A stretch of DNA of 11,594 nt from JAEUMD01 sp937950105 (GTDB taxonomy: Bacteria > Pseudomonadota > Alphaproteobacteria > Rhizobiales > Hyphomicrobiaceae), in NCBI GenBank assembly GCA_036821845.1, contig DAISIT010000091.1:1-11594 (forward strand), given 5' to 3'. Of the stretch, positions 6,201-11,594 are shown one piece after another. Position 1 is the stretch's first letter, and each line of letters begins with the position of its first letter. Below the pieces are notes generated by a model, which ran no database searches, had not been told where the DNA came from, and saw only the letters and a list, made by a program, of their open reading frames with translations. A program made the translations under genes and the position numbers.

Positions 6201-6728
6201 TCAGTCAGCTTGATGGATACCGAGCTGCTTGGCCGCTACCGCGAGAGGCAGATAAAGGCTCATCGGCGCACTGTTGAAGGCGCTGAATCCGTGATGCCTG
6301 TAGAAGGCCGCGGCGGCATGGTCCTTGGCATCGACGACGACGGCGAAAGCCGGTATTTCCGCCAGAAGCGCACGCTCGATCGCATCGACCAGCAGGGCGG
6401 CGCCCAGTCCCTTGCCGCGATGCGCTTTTGAAACGGCGAGGCGGCCGATGCGGAAGGCCGGCACCAGCGGATAGCGCGGCAATTTCTTCGCGGTCGCGGC
6501 TGCAATGTCGGGCAGCGGGATGCTGCTCGACGCGATCGTGTAGTATCCGGCAACGGAACTCGTCGCCGCCTCGACGGCGACGAAGCAGGCCGAGATCCGG
6601 CGCCGGATATCCTGGCCTGCATGGTTCGCGAGATAGCGATCGAGTGCTTCCACGCCGCTCCGAAAGGCCGCTCGATCTTGGGCGTCGGAGAGGGGCTCGA
6701 CCGCGAACGGCGGCGGAGCCTCGGTCAT
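6201..6728 (-). CDS. GNAT acetyltransferase toxin, TacT-like
   Basis: A 175-aa GNAT-fold N-acetyltransferase of the TacT toxin group, which acetylates the amino group of aminoacyl-tRNA and blocks translation. Family marks are FRSGVEALDRYL (22-33), the GYYTIASSSI strand (61-70), LPRYPLVPAFRIGRLAVS (83-100), the acetyl-CoA loop RGKGLG (104-109) and FYRHHGF (142-148), where Y143 matches the catalytic tyrosine of TacT. The C-terminal MSLYLPL strand is present, so the enzyme looks complete. The start codon overlaps the stop of the upstream antitoxin gene in ATGA (6725-6728), implying translational coupling. Toxin function is inferred from the partner and motifs; an ordinary acetyltransferase is unlikely given the pairing. 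Confidence 0.9.
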   Translation of the reverse strand: MTEAPPPFAVEPLSDAQDRAAFRSGVEALDRYLANHAGQDIRRRISACFVAVEAATSSVAGYYTIASSSIPLPDIAAATAKKLPRYPLVPAFRIGRLAVSKAHRGKGLGAALLVDAIERALLAEIPAFAVVVDAKDHAAAAFYRHHGFSAFNSAPMSLYLPLAVAAKQLGIHQAD

Positions 6729-7012
6729 GGCCGCGCGGGCTTTCGCACAAGGCGGCGATGATGCCCGATCGCCCGTTGCATGGCGGGCGCCAGTGCCGGC
6801 GGATTGATCAGCGCATCGGCAAACCGCTGCTGATCCTCGGTCGACAGCTTGAGGACGTCAGCCTCCTCGATCGTCCGGCGCGCCGCCGCACTGGCAGCCG
6901 CCACGACGAAATCTGTCAAAGTCCGCCCCTCGATCTCGGCGGCGCGCTTTAACAGCGCATGCACGTCGGCGGGCAGGCGTGCCTCTAGTCTGGATGTGGT
7001 TGCGTTGACCAT
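6725..7012 (-). CDS. DUF1778 ribbon-helix-helix antitoxin, TacA-like
   Basis: A 95-aa antitoxin paired with the acetyltransferase toxin. Residues about 7-45 form the ribbon-helix-helix DNA-binding domain (SRLEARLPADVHALLKRAA, then GRTLTDFVVAAA), as in DUF1778/TacA, which dimerises and represses its own operon. The C-terminal part contains LKLSTEDQQRFADALINPP (55-72), the conserved toxin-wrapping segment of the family. The ATG at 7012 is the only start that fits the family N-terminus, and it has no Shine-Dalgarno. A promoter is placed so that transcription would begin at or next to the ATG, which explains this. First gene of a two-gene operon with a 4-bp overlap. Confidence 0.9.
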   Translation of the reverse strand: MVNATTSRLEARLPADVHALLKRAAEIEGRTLTDFVVAAASAAARRTIEEADVLKLSTEDQQRFADALINPPALAPAMQRAIGHHRRLVRKPARP

Positions 7013-7019
7013 GACGGTA

Positions 7020-7048
7020 TCTATACGGCAAACTGCCGTACAACGCAA
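7020..7048 (-). promoter_or_regulatory. TacAT promoter with palindromic operator
   Basis: On the minus strand, TTGCGT (7048-7043), a 17-bp spacer and TATAGA (7025-7020) form a sigma70-type promoter. The palindrome TACGGCA-AAC-TGCCGTA (7024-7040), with 7-bp perfect arms, fills most of the spacer and touches the -10. An antitoxin dimer or toxin-antitoxin complex bound there would block RNA polymerase. The predicted start falls at 7012-7013, that is, on or one base before the antitoxin ATG. Confidence 0.7.
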
Positions 7049-7090
7049 GTATCTTCCTTGTTGATCGCCTCGGCTACTCGACGCCGAACC

Positions 7091-7443
7091 GGCATTAAAC
7101 CAGCCCCATTCCGGGGTTCTTTGCGACGACATATATTGACCTCGATAGATACTTCTTTTCTGAGGATCCCAGGTTGAGCAACATCACCTACAAGCGCGGA
7201 CAGGTCGAATGGGCGCTGTGGCGCGCGTTCACGCTGGCGCGCAGCCCCGGCGATGGGCCGCCGCCGATCTTCAAGACGCGCATCAAGCGGCTCCTGGATC
7301 TCGACCGTGATCTCGACGCGGCTGCATTCGGCGCTTCTCCGCCCTGCGATTTCGCCTTCGTCGCGCCGGCCGAGGGCGGCAGCGGCGTCGAGGCGCAATA
7401 CACGGCATTCGACGTGTTCTGCCTCGCGCTCGCGTTGGACCTG
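7091..7443 (+). repeat. Direct repeat, copy 1 (upstream region and 5' part of unknown gene)
   Basis: This block matches 7531-7888. The coding part (7174-7443 against 7619-7888) differs at about 17 of 270 positions by hand count, without gaps. The match goes on upstream through the ribosome site and an ATATATTGACC motif (7131, 7577), with small gaps, to a GGCA..TTAAA motif. Similarity stops abruptly after the ALALDL codons. Confidence 0.85.
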
Positions 7444-7512
7444 AAACTGCGCAGGAGGAGCCGTGGCCGCGATGATCGCGCGGCGCCCCGGCGGGCGGCG
7501 GTGCGAGAATGA
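7174..7512 (+). pseudogene. 3'-truncated copy of the unknown gene at 7619
   Basis: The first 90 residues match the intact paralogue downstream at all but five positions, including KRGQVEWALWRAFTLARSP, then similarity is lost and 22 unrelated Arg-rich residues run to a stop. Only about 38% of the full protein is kept; the part lost begins at the helix-turn-helix-like segment. The same TTG start and a GAGG ribosome site are kept, so a short protein may still be made. Most differences from the paralogue are silent (about 12 of 17), so both copies seem to have evolved under coding constraint before this one was cut. The function is unknown. Confidence 0.75.
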
Positions 7513-7530
7513 GAGGTCCGAGGGGGCGGC

Positions 7531-7888
7531 GGCAGTATTAAAACTGACCCCGTTGAAGGTTCTTGAGGGCTGAGCTATATATTGACCTTGATGAAAGCTT
7601 CTTTTTTGAGGCCCTGACTTGAGTAACCTCACCTACAAGCGCGGACAGGTCGAATGGGCGCTGTGGCGCGCGTTCACGCTGGCGCGCAGCCCTGACGATG
7701 GCCCGCCGCCGATCTTCAAGACTCGCATCAAGCGGCTCCTGGATCTCGACCGTGATCTCGACGCGGCGACATTTGGCGCTTCTCCGCCCTGCGATTTCGC
7801 CTTCGTCGCCCCGGCCGTGGGCGGCAGCGGCGTCGAGGCGCAATACACGGCGTTCGACGCGTTCTGCCTCGCGCTTGCGCTCGACTTG
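7531..7888 (+). repeat. Direct repeat, copy 2
   Basis: Partner of the block at 7091-7443; it includes the leader, ribosome site and first 90 codons of the intact gene at 7619. The 87 bp between the copies (7444-7530) are unrelated to either and GC-rich. Confidence 0.85.
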
Positions 7889-8335
7889 CTCGACATCGGC
7901 TTCAAGCAGGGCGAGATCGTCTATCTGATGCGCCACCTGCGCGACACGCTCGACGACTGGTTCCGCGACCTCGTCATGCGTCCCTCGCTGATCGATCGCC
8001 AGAGGCATCTCGCCAAGCTGTATCCCGATCTGCCGGTCATCGAGCTAAGTGGCGGCAAGGCGCCGCTGGCCGACGCCCGCGTGTTCCTGATCCTTAATCG
8101 CATCGAGATGACTGAGGTGATGCCGGCGGCGCAGGTCATAACCGGGCAGGCCATGTTCCTCGAGCCGGAGGTCTGCGAGGGGCTAGGCCGGCTGCATCAG
8201 CGTCTCGACGCGCTGATGCCGTTGCATCGGCGGACCGTCATCACCCTGGAGATCGCGGCCGTGGCGCAGGCGGTCAGCGCGTTTCTCGAGAAGGCACCGC
8301 TGGTGCCTCGTGGCCGCCCGCGGCGCAAGACATGA
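7619..8335 (+). CDS. Hypothetical protein, possibly DNA-binding
   Basis: A 238-aa soluble protein that I do not recognise as a named family, though similar proteins occur in Hyphomicrobiales. The N-terminus has TYKRGQVEWALWRAF (5-19) and FKTRIKRLLDLDRDLD (33-48). Residues about 80-107, ALDLLDIGFKQGEIVYLMRH and following, look like a helix-turn-helix of the kind seen near MerR-type domains; this is a resemblance only. The C-terminus is basic (PRGRPRRKT). No signal peptide or membrane segment is seen. TTG at 7619 is the start: GAGG lies 8-9 bases upstream, and the truncated paralogue uses the same codon. It is followed on the same strand by the DUF5681 and methylase genes, so a regulatory role in that module is possible. 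Confidence 0.8.
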   Translation: MSNLTYKRGQVEWALWRAFTLARSPDDGPPPIFKTRIKRLLDLDRDLDAATFGASPPCDFAFVAPAVGGSGVEAQYTAFDAFCLALALDLLDIGFKQGEIVYLMRHLRDTLDDWFRDLVMRPSLIDRQRHLAKLYPDLPVIELSGGKAPLADARVFLILNRIEMTEVMPAAQVITGQAMFLEPEVCEGLGRLHQRLDALMPLHRRTVITLEIAAVAQAVSAFLEKAPLVPRGRPRRKT

Positions 8336-8449
8336 ACAATGGAGGAGGCCAAAAGAAAGCACACAGGCTGCTTAGAAGTTCCGAAAAGGGTTGTTAATAG
8401 TATTGCGGCGCGAGGACGGGCCGCAAGTTCAGCGAGGAGTACACGTTCA

Positions 8450-9043
8450 ATGCTCGATGATTATGACGACAATGACGACCGGGACAGGAATGGTCGCTGG
8501 AAGAAGGGCTACTGCCCGAATCCCAATGGGCGGCCACGCAAGAAGCCCGACATCAGTGACTCAGATGTCGGCTGGTTCAAGCAACGCATGATCGAGGCGA
8601 CGATCAACGGCGAGAAGCGCTGGCTGACCCGGCACGAGCTGCTGCTGCACTCGATGTATGAGCAAGCCATCAAGGGTAAGAGCGTATTGATGGCACGCAA
8701 GCTGTTCGACCGGTTCGAGAATGTCGACGACACCTGGGCGCAGGCCGCCGACTGGCTGCGCGAGAGGCGCGAGGCGTTCCTTGAGAACTTCTACGAGCAC
8801 GGCAAGTTCGACGCGAAGGAGGCTGAGGAGATCCTCAAGCTGCAGGAGGGACTGACCTACGGCCGCAAGCCGAAGCCCCGGCGCAAGCCGCGCATCAAGC
8901 GGAACCCGGGAGCGCCGACGTGGCGCAAGGGCCCGAAGCCGCAGGCCATCCTCGATCTCGAAAAGGAATGGGCCGAGGCCGAAGCCGCCGAGAAGGCGGC
9001 TCGCGCAATGAGGAAGAGGGCAACCGATGACAGCAAGAGATGA
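8450..9043 (+). CDS. DUF5681 domain protein
   Basis: A 197-aa, strongly charged protein. Residues 14-32 carry the DUF5681 signature NGRWKKGYCPNPNGRPRKK, a short basic motif near the N-terminus. The middle is helical (WFKQRMIEATINGEKRWLTR, then LLLHSMYEQAIKGKSVLMAR), and the C-terminal half has a Lys/Arg/Pro-rich stretch (139-163) and a Glu/Ala/Lys helix (167-190). DUF5681 proteins often stand beside terminase or DNA-methylase genes in prophages and integrated elements, and some resemble small terminase subunits, so nucleic-acid binding is likely but unproven. The ATG at 8450 is preceded by GAGGAG ten bases upstream; the in-frame ATG at 8339 has no ribosome site and its 37 extra residues show no conservation. 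It is 48 bp ahead of the methylase gene. Confidence 0.82.
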   Translation: MLDDYDDNDDRDRNGRWKKGYCPNPNGRPRKKPDISDSDVGWFKQRMIEATINGEKRWLTRHELLLHSMYEQAIKGKSVLMARKLFDRFENVDDTWAQAADWLRERREAFLENFYEHGKFDAKEAEEILKLQEGLTYGRKPKPRRKPRIKRNPGAPTWRKGPKPQAILDLEKEWAEAEAAEKAARAMRKRATDDSKR

Positions 9044-9091
9044 GCTCCGGCCACGCCACCAACAGCACCGATCGCAGCAGGAGTTGAGACC

Positions 9092-10420
9092 ATGACCTTG
9101 ATCCATCACGACCACATCGAGCGCCTCGCGCCCGACGACCTTAAGCCCTACGCAGGCAACGCGCGCACGCACTCGAAGAAGCAGATCCAGCAGATCGCCA
9201 AGTCGATCGAGCGCTTCGGCTTCACCAACCCGGTGCTGATCGATGACGGCAACGGCATTATCGCCGGCCACGGCCGCGTGCTCGCGGCCAAGGCGATCGG
9301 CATGGCGGAGGTGCCGTGCTTGCGCTTGTCAAATCTCTCGGATGCGGACAAGCGCGCCTACATCCTCGCCGATAACAAGCTCGCGTTGAATGCCGGCTGG
9401 GACAAGGAGCTGCTGGCCATCGAGCTGCAAGGGCTCATCGAGGCCAAGTACGACATCGACCTCACCGGCTTCTCGATCGGCGAAATCGACACCGTGATCG
9501 GCGAGGCCCGCGAGGCCTCGACCGACGGCAACGATGCTAGCGAGAACGACATCCCCGAACCGGCAGGGCTCGCCGTGACGCGGCCGGGCGACGTCTGGCA
9601 GCTTGGTCGCCATCGCCTGATCTGCGGCGACGCGCAGAACGCGGATGTCTATGCGCGCTTGCTCGAAGGCGAGATGGTCGACGCGGTGTTCACCGACCCG
9701 CCCTACAACGTGCCGATCGACGGTCACGTCTCGGGCCTCGGCGAGACCAAGCACCGCGAGTTCGCGTTCGCCGCTGGCGAAATGAGCAAGGACGCCTTCA
9801 CTGCGTTCCTCAAGACCACACTCGGCCATGCCGCCAGCGCCTGCCGCGACGGCGCCATCGCGTTCGTGTGCATGGACTGGCGGCACATGGGCGAGCTGAT
9901 CGCGGCCGGCGAGGCCGTCTTCGGCGAGTTGAAAAACGTCTGTGTCTGGAACAAGAACAACGGCGGCATGGGGACCTTTTACCGCTCCAAGCACGAGATG
10001 GTTTTCGTGTTCAAGGTCGGCACCGCGCCGCACACCAACACCTTCGGCCTCGGCGACGAGGGCCGCTACCGCACCAACGTGTGGGACTACGCGGGTGTCA
10101 ACACGATGAAGAAGGGACGCATGGACGAGCTGGCCATGCACCCGACGGTCAAGCCGGTGGCGCTGGTCGCCGATGCCATCCTCGACGTGACAAAGCGCGG
10201 TGCGCTGGTGCTCGACCCGTTCGGCGGCTCCGGCACTACGATGATCGCGGCAGAGAAGACCGGCCGCACTGCGCGATTGATCGAGTTCGATCCGCTCTAC
10301 TGCGACGTCATCGTCCGCCGCTTCGAGGCCAACTCCGGCAAGCGCGCCAAGCTCGCGGCTACCGGCGAGGTGTTCGACGACGTGGCCGAAGAGCGGGTAG
10401 GTTATACATCCCGTGTATGA
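9092..10420 (+). CDS. ParB-domain DNA methyltransferase (beta-type N6-adenine/N4-cytosine)
   Basis: A 442-aa fusion. Residues about 10-110 are a ParB/sulfiredoxin-fold domain with NARTHS (23-28), the phosphate-binding GHGR (59-62) and a RAYILADNKLAL stretch. Residues about 165-420 are an amino-methyltransferase: catalytic TDPPYN (201-206) comes first and the SAM-binding DPFGGSGTT (375-383) near the C-terminus, the beta order. PTVKP precedes motif I, as usual. The target is exocyclic amino groups of adenine or cytosine in DNA; the recognised sequence cannot be read from the protein. No restriction enzyme gene lies nearby, so it is an orphan methylase of phage or integrative-element type. AGGAG lies nine bases before the ATG. 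Probably co-transcribed with DUF5681. Confidence 0.93.
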   Translation: MTLIHHDHIERLAPDDLKPYAGNARTHSKKQIQQIAKSIERFGFTNPVLIDDGNGIIAGHGRVLAAKAIGMAEVPCLRLSNLSDADKRAYILADNKLALNAGWDKELLAIELQGLIEAKYDIDLTGFSIGEIDTVIGEAREASTDGNDASENDIPEPAGLAVTRPGDVWQLGRHRLICGDAQNADVYARLLEGEMVDAVFTDPPYNVPIDGHVSGLGETKHREFAFAAGEMSKDAFTAFLKTTLGHAASACRDGAIAFVCMDWRHMGELIAAGEAVFGELKNVCVWNKNNGGMGTFYRSKHEMVFVFKVGTAPHTNTFGLGDEGRYRTNVWDYAGVNTMKKGRMDELAMHPTVKPVALVADAILDVTKRGALVLDPFGGSGTTMIAAEKTGRTARLIEFDPLYCDVIVRRFEANSGKRAKLAATGEVFDDVAEERVGYTSRV

Positions 10421-10502
10421 GGGTGCTTCTCTTCGGCGAATGGAGTGATCCTTTCGCTGGTCAATCGTTAGCGACGAATGGCGAGAGCTGTGGCTTCAAA
10501 TG

Positions 10503-10823
10503 TCAAACCAGCACGATGGTGTCACTGTAGGCCCTTACATTGCTATCGTGCGTGATGAGCCGAAGCGGTTCATGGAGGGCCTGAGCGACGATCATGCGAT
10601 CGAACGGGGCACGGTGCAGGGGAGGCAGTGCCGCGACAGCGGTTGCGACAGCGGCTGCGTGCTCGGCTGTCACTGGCAACATCTCGTAGCGAGCGGCCCT
10701 GAAATACCACAGAGCGTCCGCTCCTGATACCAGCATGTCTGTGGGCAACCCTCGCGCAAGGGCGTGCTTTATCGTGATGTCCCAGACGGTTGCGGCACTG
10801 ACGACGACGATATTGGTGGGGTC
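10503..10823 (-). pseudogene. VapC-type PIN toxin lacking its N-terminus
   Basis: Residues from DPTNIVVVSAATVWDITIK to the natural end THDSNVRAYSDTIVLV match the Sll0205/VapC type of PIN-domain ribonuclease toxin, including LPPLHRAPFDRMIVAQAL. The first 30 or so residues, with the first catalytic Asp (LLDTH motif), are replaced by foreign sequence, and no antitoxin gene is present. The usual WEI glutamate is Asp. A 12-bp tandem duplication (10633-10644 and 10645-10656) inserts four residues (AVAT/AVAA) before the PPLH motif. It is therefore almost surely inactive. The frame stays open upstream through unrelated sequence up to 11231. Confidence 0.85.
10633..10656. repeat. 12-bp tandem duplication in vapC remnant
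   Basis: GCGACAGCGGTT is followed directly by GCGACAGCGGCT. It keeps the frame and adds four residues to a loop of the PIN domain relative to the usual EHAAAVAALPPLH, consistent with replication slippage in a gene no longer under selection. Confidence 0.7.
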
Positions 10824-10826
10824 TCG

Positions 10827-11054
10827 GCCGAGCAGATTCCCGTCCTGATTGCACGCGACCGCAACAAGGCGACGACGGATCAGATCCTCCCCGACCGCTC
10901 GGAGAAGTCCATCGCCGCCGTGCTCGAACCGGTCGTCGCCAAGTCGGCAATCCTGGTCAGCGACGGCGCCAAGGCCTACCGCGCCTTCGCCAACCGCGCC
11001 GGCATCGCGCATGTCGAGCTCAACGTCGGCGCCGGCGAGCACCGCTGGGGCAAG
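10827..11054 (+). pseudogene. IS1595-family (ISXO2-like) transposase fragment
   Basis: A plus-strand frame reads AEQIPVLIARDRNKATTDQI, then AAVLEPVVAKSAILVSDGAKAYRAFANRAGI and GEHRWGK. This is the central part of the DDE domain of ISXO2-like transposases: the ARDR-TTD segment and the LVSDGAKAY strand, which holds the second catalytic Asp. Both ends are missing: the left side joins vapC at about 10824-10830, and the right side joins IS66 tnpC at about 11050, just before the expected HxxNVN motif. No inverted repeats of the element are seen, so it is a dead fragment of about 76 codons. Confidence 0.75.
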
Positions 11055-11231
11055 CTCCATCTGGTCGAGGAGACGTGCGGTGTGCTCCGAGCGGGGCCCG
11101 TAGATCTGTCGTTTGAGCTTGGCGATCTCGAGGTTCTGGCGCGCGATGATCGCGGCGTCGTCGGCCATCCGGGCGCGTGCTAGCGCCAGTTCGGCCTTCA
11201 GCGTCTCGATGTCGTCGGGTGGCGAATCCAT
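11052..11231 (-). pseudogene. IS66 transposase (TnpC) N-terminal fragment
   Basis: About 60 residues from the natural start: MDSPPDDIETLKAELALARA, then QNLEIAKLKRQIYGPRSE and RLLDQMEL. This is the leucine-zipper and GPRSE-type N-terminus of IS66 transposases. The rest of the protein, with the catalytic DDE core of some 450 residues, is lost where IS1595 sequence begins. It lies 48 bp downstream of the tnpB stop, the normal IS66 order. Confidence 0.88.
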
Positions 11232-11279
11232 ACTCTCATGGAATCACAGACCATCGTTCGCCGCTCGCAGAAAGATCAG

Positions 11280-11480
11280 CTAGCCAGCGCGTTCCGGCCG
11301 GAATGTGTGAACCGGGTTACGCCAATCGATCCCATCGAGCATGTAGGCGAGTTGTGAGGCTGAAATGGCAACGCTGCCGTTGCTCGCAGATGGCCAGATA
11401 TAACGTCCGCGCTCCAGTCTCTTGGCGTAGAGCGACAGCCCGAGGCCATCGTGCCAGAGGATCTTGATCAGATCGCCCCT
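11280..11480 (-). pseudogene. IS66 TnpB (Orf2) C-terminal fragment
   Basis: Read on the minus strand this gives RGDLIKILWHDGLGLSLYAK, RLERGRYIWPSA, then SQLAYMLDGIDWRNP and a stop: the conserved second half of the IS66 accessory protein TnpB. The upstream half is missing because an IS630-type end begins at a TA dinucleotide (11480-11481), splitting what would be an Arg-Arg-Gly-Asp stretch. The frame is otherwise intact. Confidence 0.88.
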
Positions 11481-11481
11481 A

Positions 11482-11594
11482 GAGCAGATTCAGACTGACC
11501 GTACATAACCTGAGTTGCGGAGATAGTTTCGGCATTCGCCGGGTTCGAATGCGGTGACGAGCTGGCCGATGGCGGTCCAGAGGGCGGCGACGGA
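11482..11594 (-). mobile_element. End of an IS630-type element (continues beyond the window)
   Basis: The element end starts directly after the TA at 11480-11481 with GAGCAGATTCAGACTGACC, resembling terminal repeats of rhizobial IS630-type elements. TA targeting is a family feature. Only one end is inside the window, so the matching inverted repeat and duplicated TA cannot be checked. Confidence 0.65.
11490..11594 (-). CDS. IS630-family transposase, C-terminal end (partial)
   Basis: The last 34 residues of a minus-strand frame entering from the window edge, with VAALWTAIGQLVTAFEPGE and CRNYLRNSGY before the stop. This is the typical IS630 transposase tail, where the sequence W..IG.L...F.P.EC.NY....GY follows the DDE domain. 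The stop lies 8 bp inside the element end. Whether the full gene is intact cannot be seen. Confidence 0.8.
   Translation of the reverse strand, partial: SVAALWTAIGQLVTAFEPGECRNYLRNSGYVRSV

Noticed and set aside
6163..6213. Tiny frame with ATG after GAGGGAG, 16 codons
   Set aside because: Too short to support, overlaps the end of the GNAT gene on the other strand, and its peptide is not recognisable.
8339..8449. Longer start for the DUF5681 protein at ATG 8339
   Set aside because: No ribosome site, and the 37 added residues come from less GC-rich DNA without family resemblance; ATG 8450 has GAGGAG upstream.
11539..11556. GGTTCGAAT resembling a tRNA T-loop
   Set aside because: It lies in the IS630 transposase reading frame, and no acceptor or anticodon stem can be found around it.

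Overview
GC-rich alphaproteobacterial DNA, most likely from the Hyphomicrobiales (Rhizobiales). The evidence is an rcdA (DUF1465) gene next to a DUF1192 gene, a zinc-independent L31, a CtrA-type box, TTG/GTG starts and transposase remnants of types common in rhizobia. Genus cannot be fixed from this window.

Bases 1-5677 look like conserved chromosomal core. In order: a REP-like palindrome; a minus-strand bactofilin with a cadherin-like tail; a minus-strand zinc-independent quinone oxidoreductase; a divergent small DUF1192 gene; a 349-bp non-coding stretch with a CtrA-type box, a -10 and an orphan intrinsic terminator (candidate small RNA); rcdA, the ClpXP adaptor for CtrA degradation; a bidirectional terminator; rpmE on the minus strand with a good sigma70 promoter; and a complete exporter-type ABC half-transporter starting at TTG. 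Bases 5678-6200 hold no credible gene but contain three consecutive hairpins and a previously unremarked 11-bp helically phased tandem repeat.

From about 6200 the window turns accessory. A minus-strand TacA/TacT-type toxin-antitoxin pair overlaps by ATGA and has a palindrome inside its promoter spacer; its message is predicted to be leaderless. Next comes a 3'-truncated copy of an unknown gene, then the intact paralogue, a DUF5681 protein and a ParB-fold/DNA-methyltransferase fusion, all on the plus strand and probably one transcription unit. DUF5681 beside such methylases suggests a phage or integrated-element origin.

Bases 10503-11594 are a scrapyard of mobile-element pieces: a VapC PIN toxin without its N-terminus or antitoxin, an IS1595 (ISXO2-like) transposase fragment, an IS66 tnpC 5' fragment, the 3' part of IS66 tnpB, and an IS630-type element inserted at a TA inside tnpB and running off the window. 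One minus-strand frame stays open across the IS66, antisense-IS1595 and PIN pieces.

The strongest leads are the CtrA box/orphan terminator beside rcdA, the bactofilin-cadherin fusion, the 11-bp repeat array, the leaderless TA promoter and the duplicated unknown gene next to the methylase. All calls come from reading the sequence; no database search was run.
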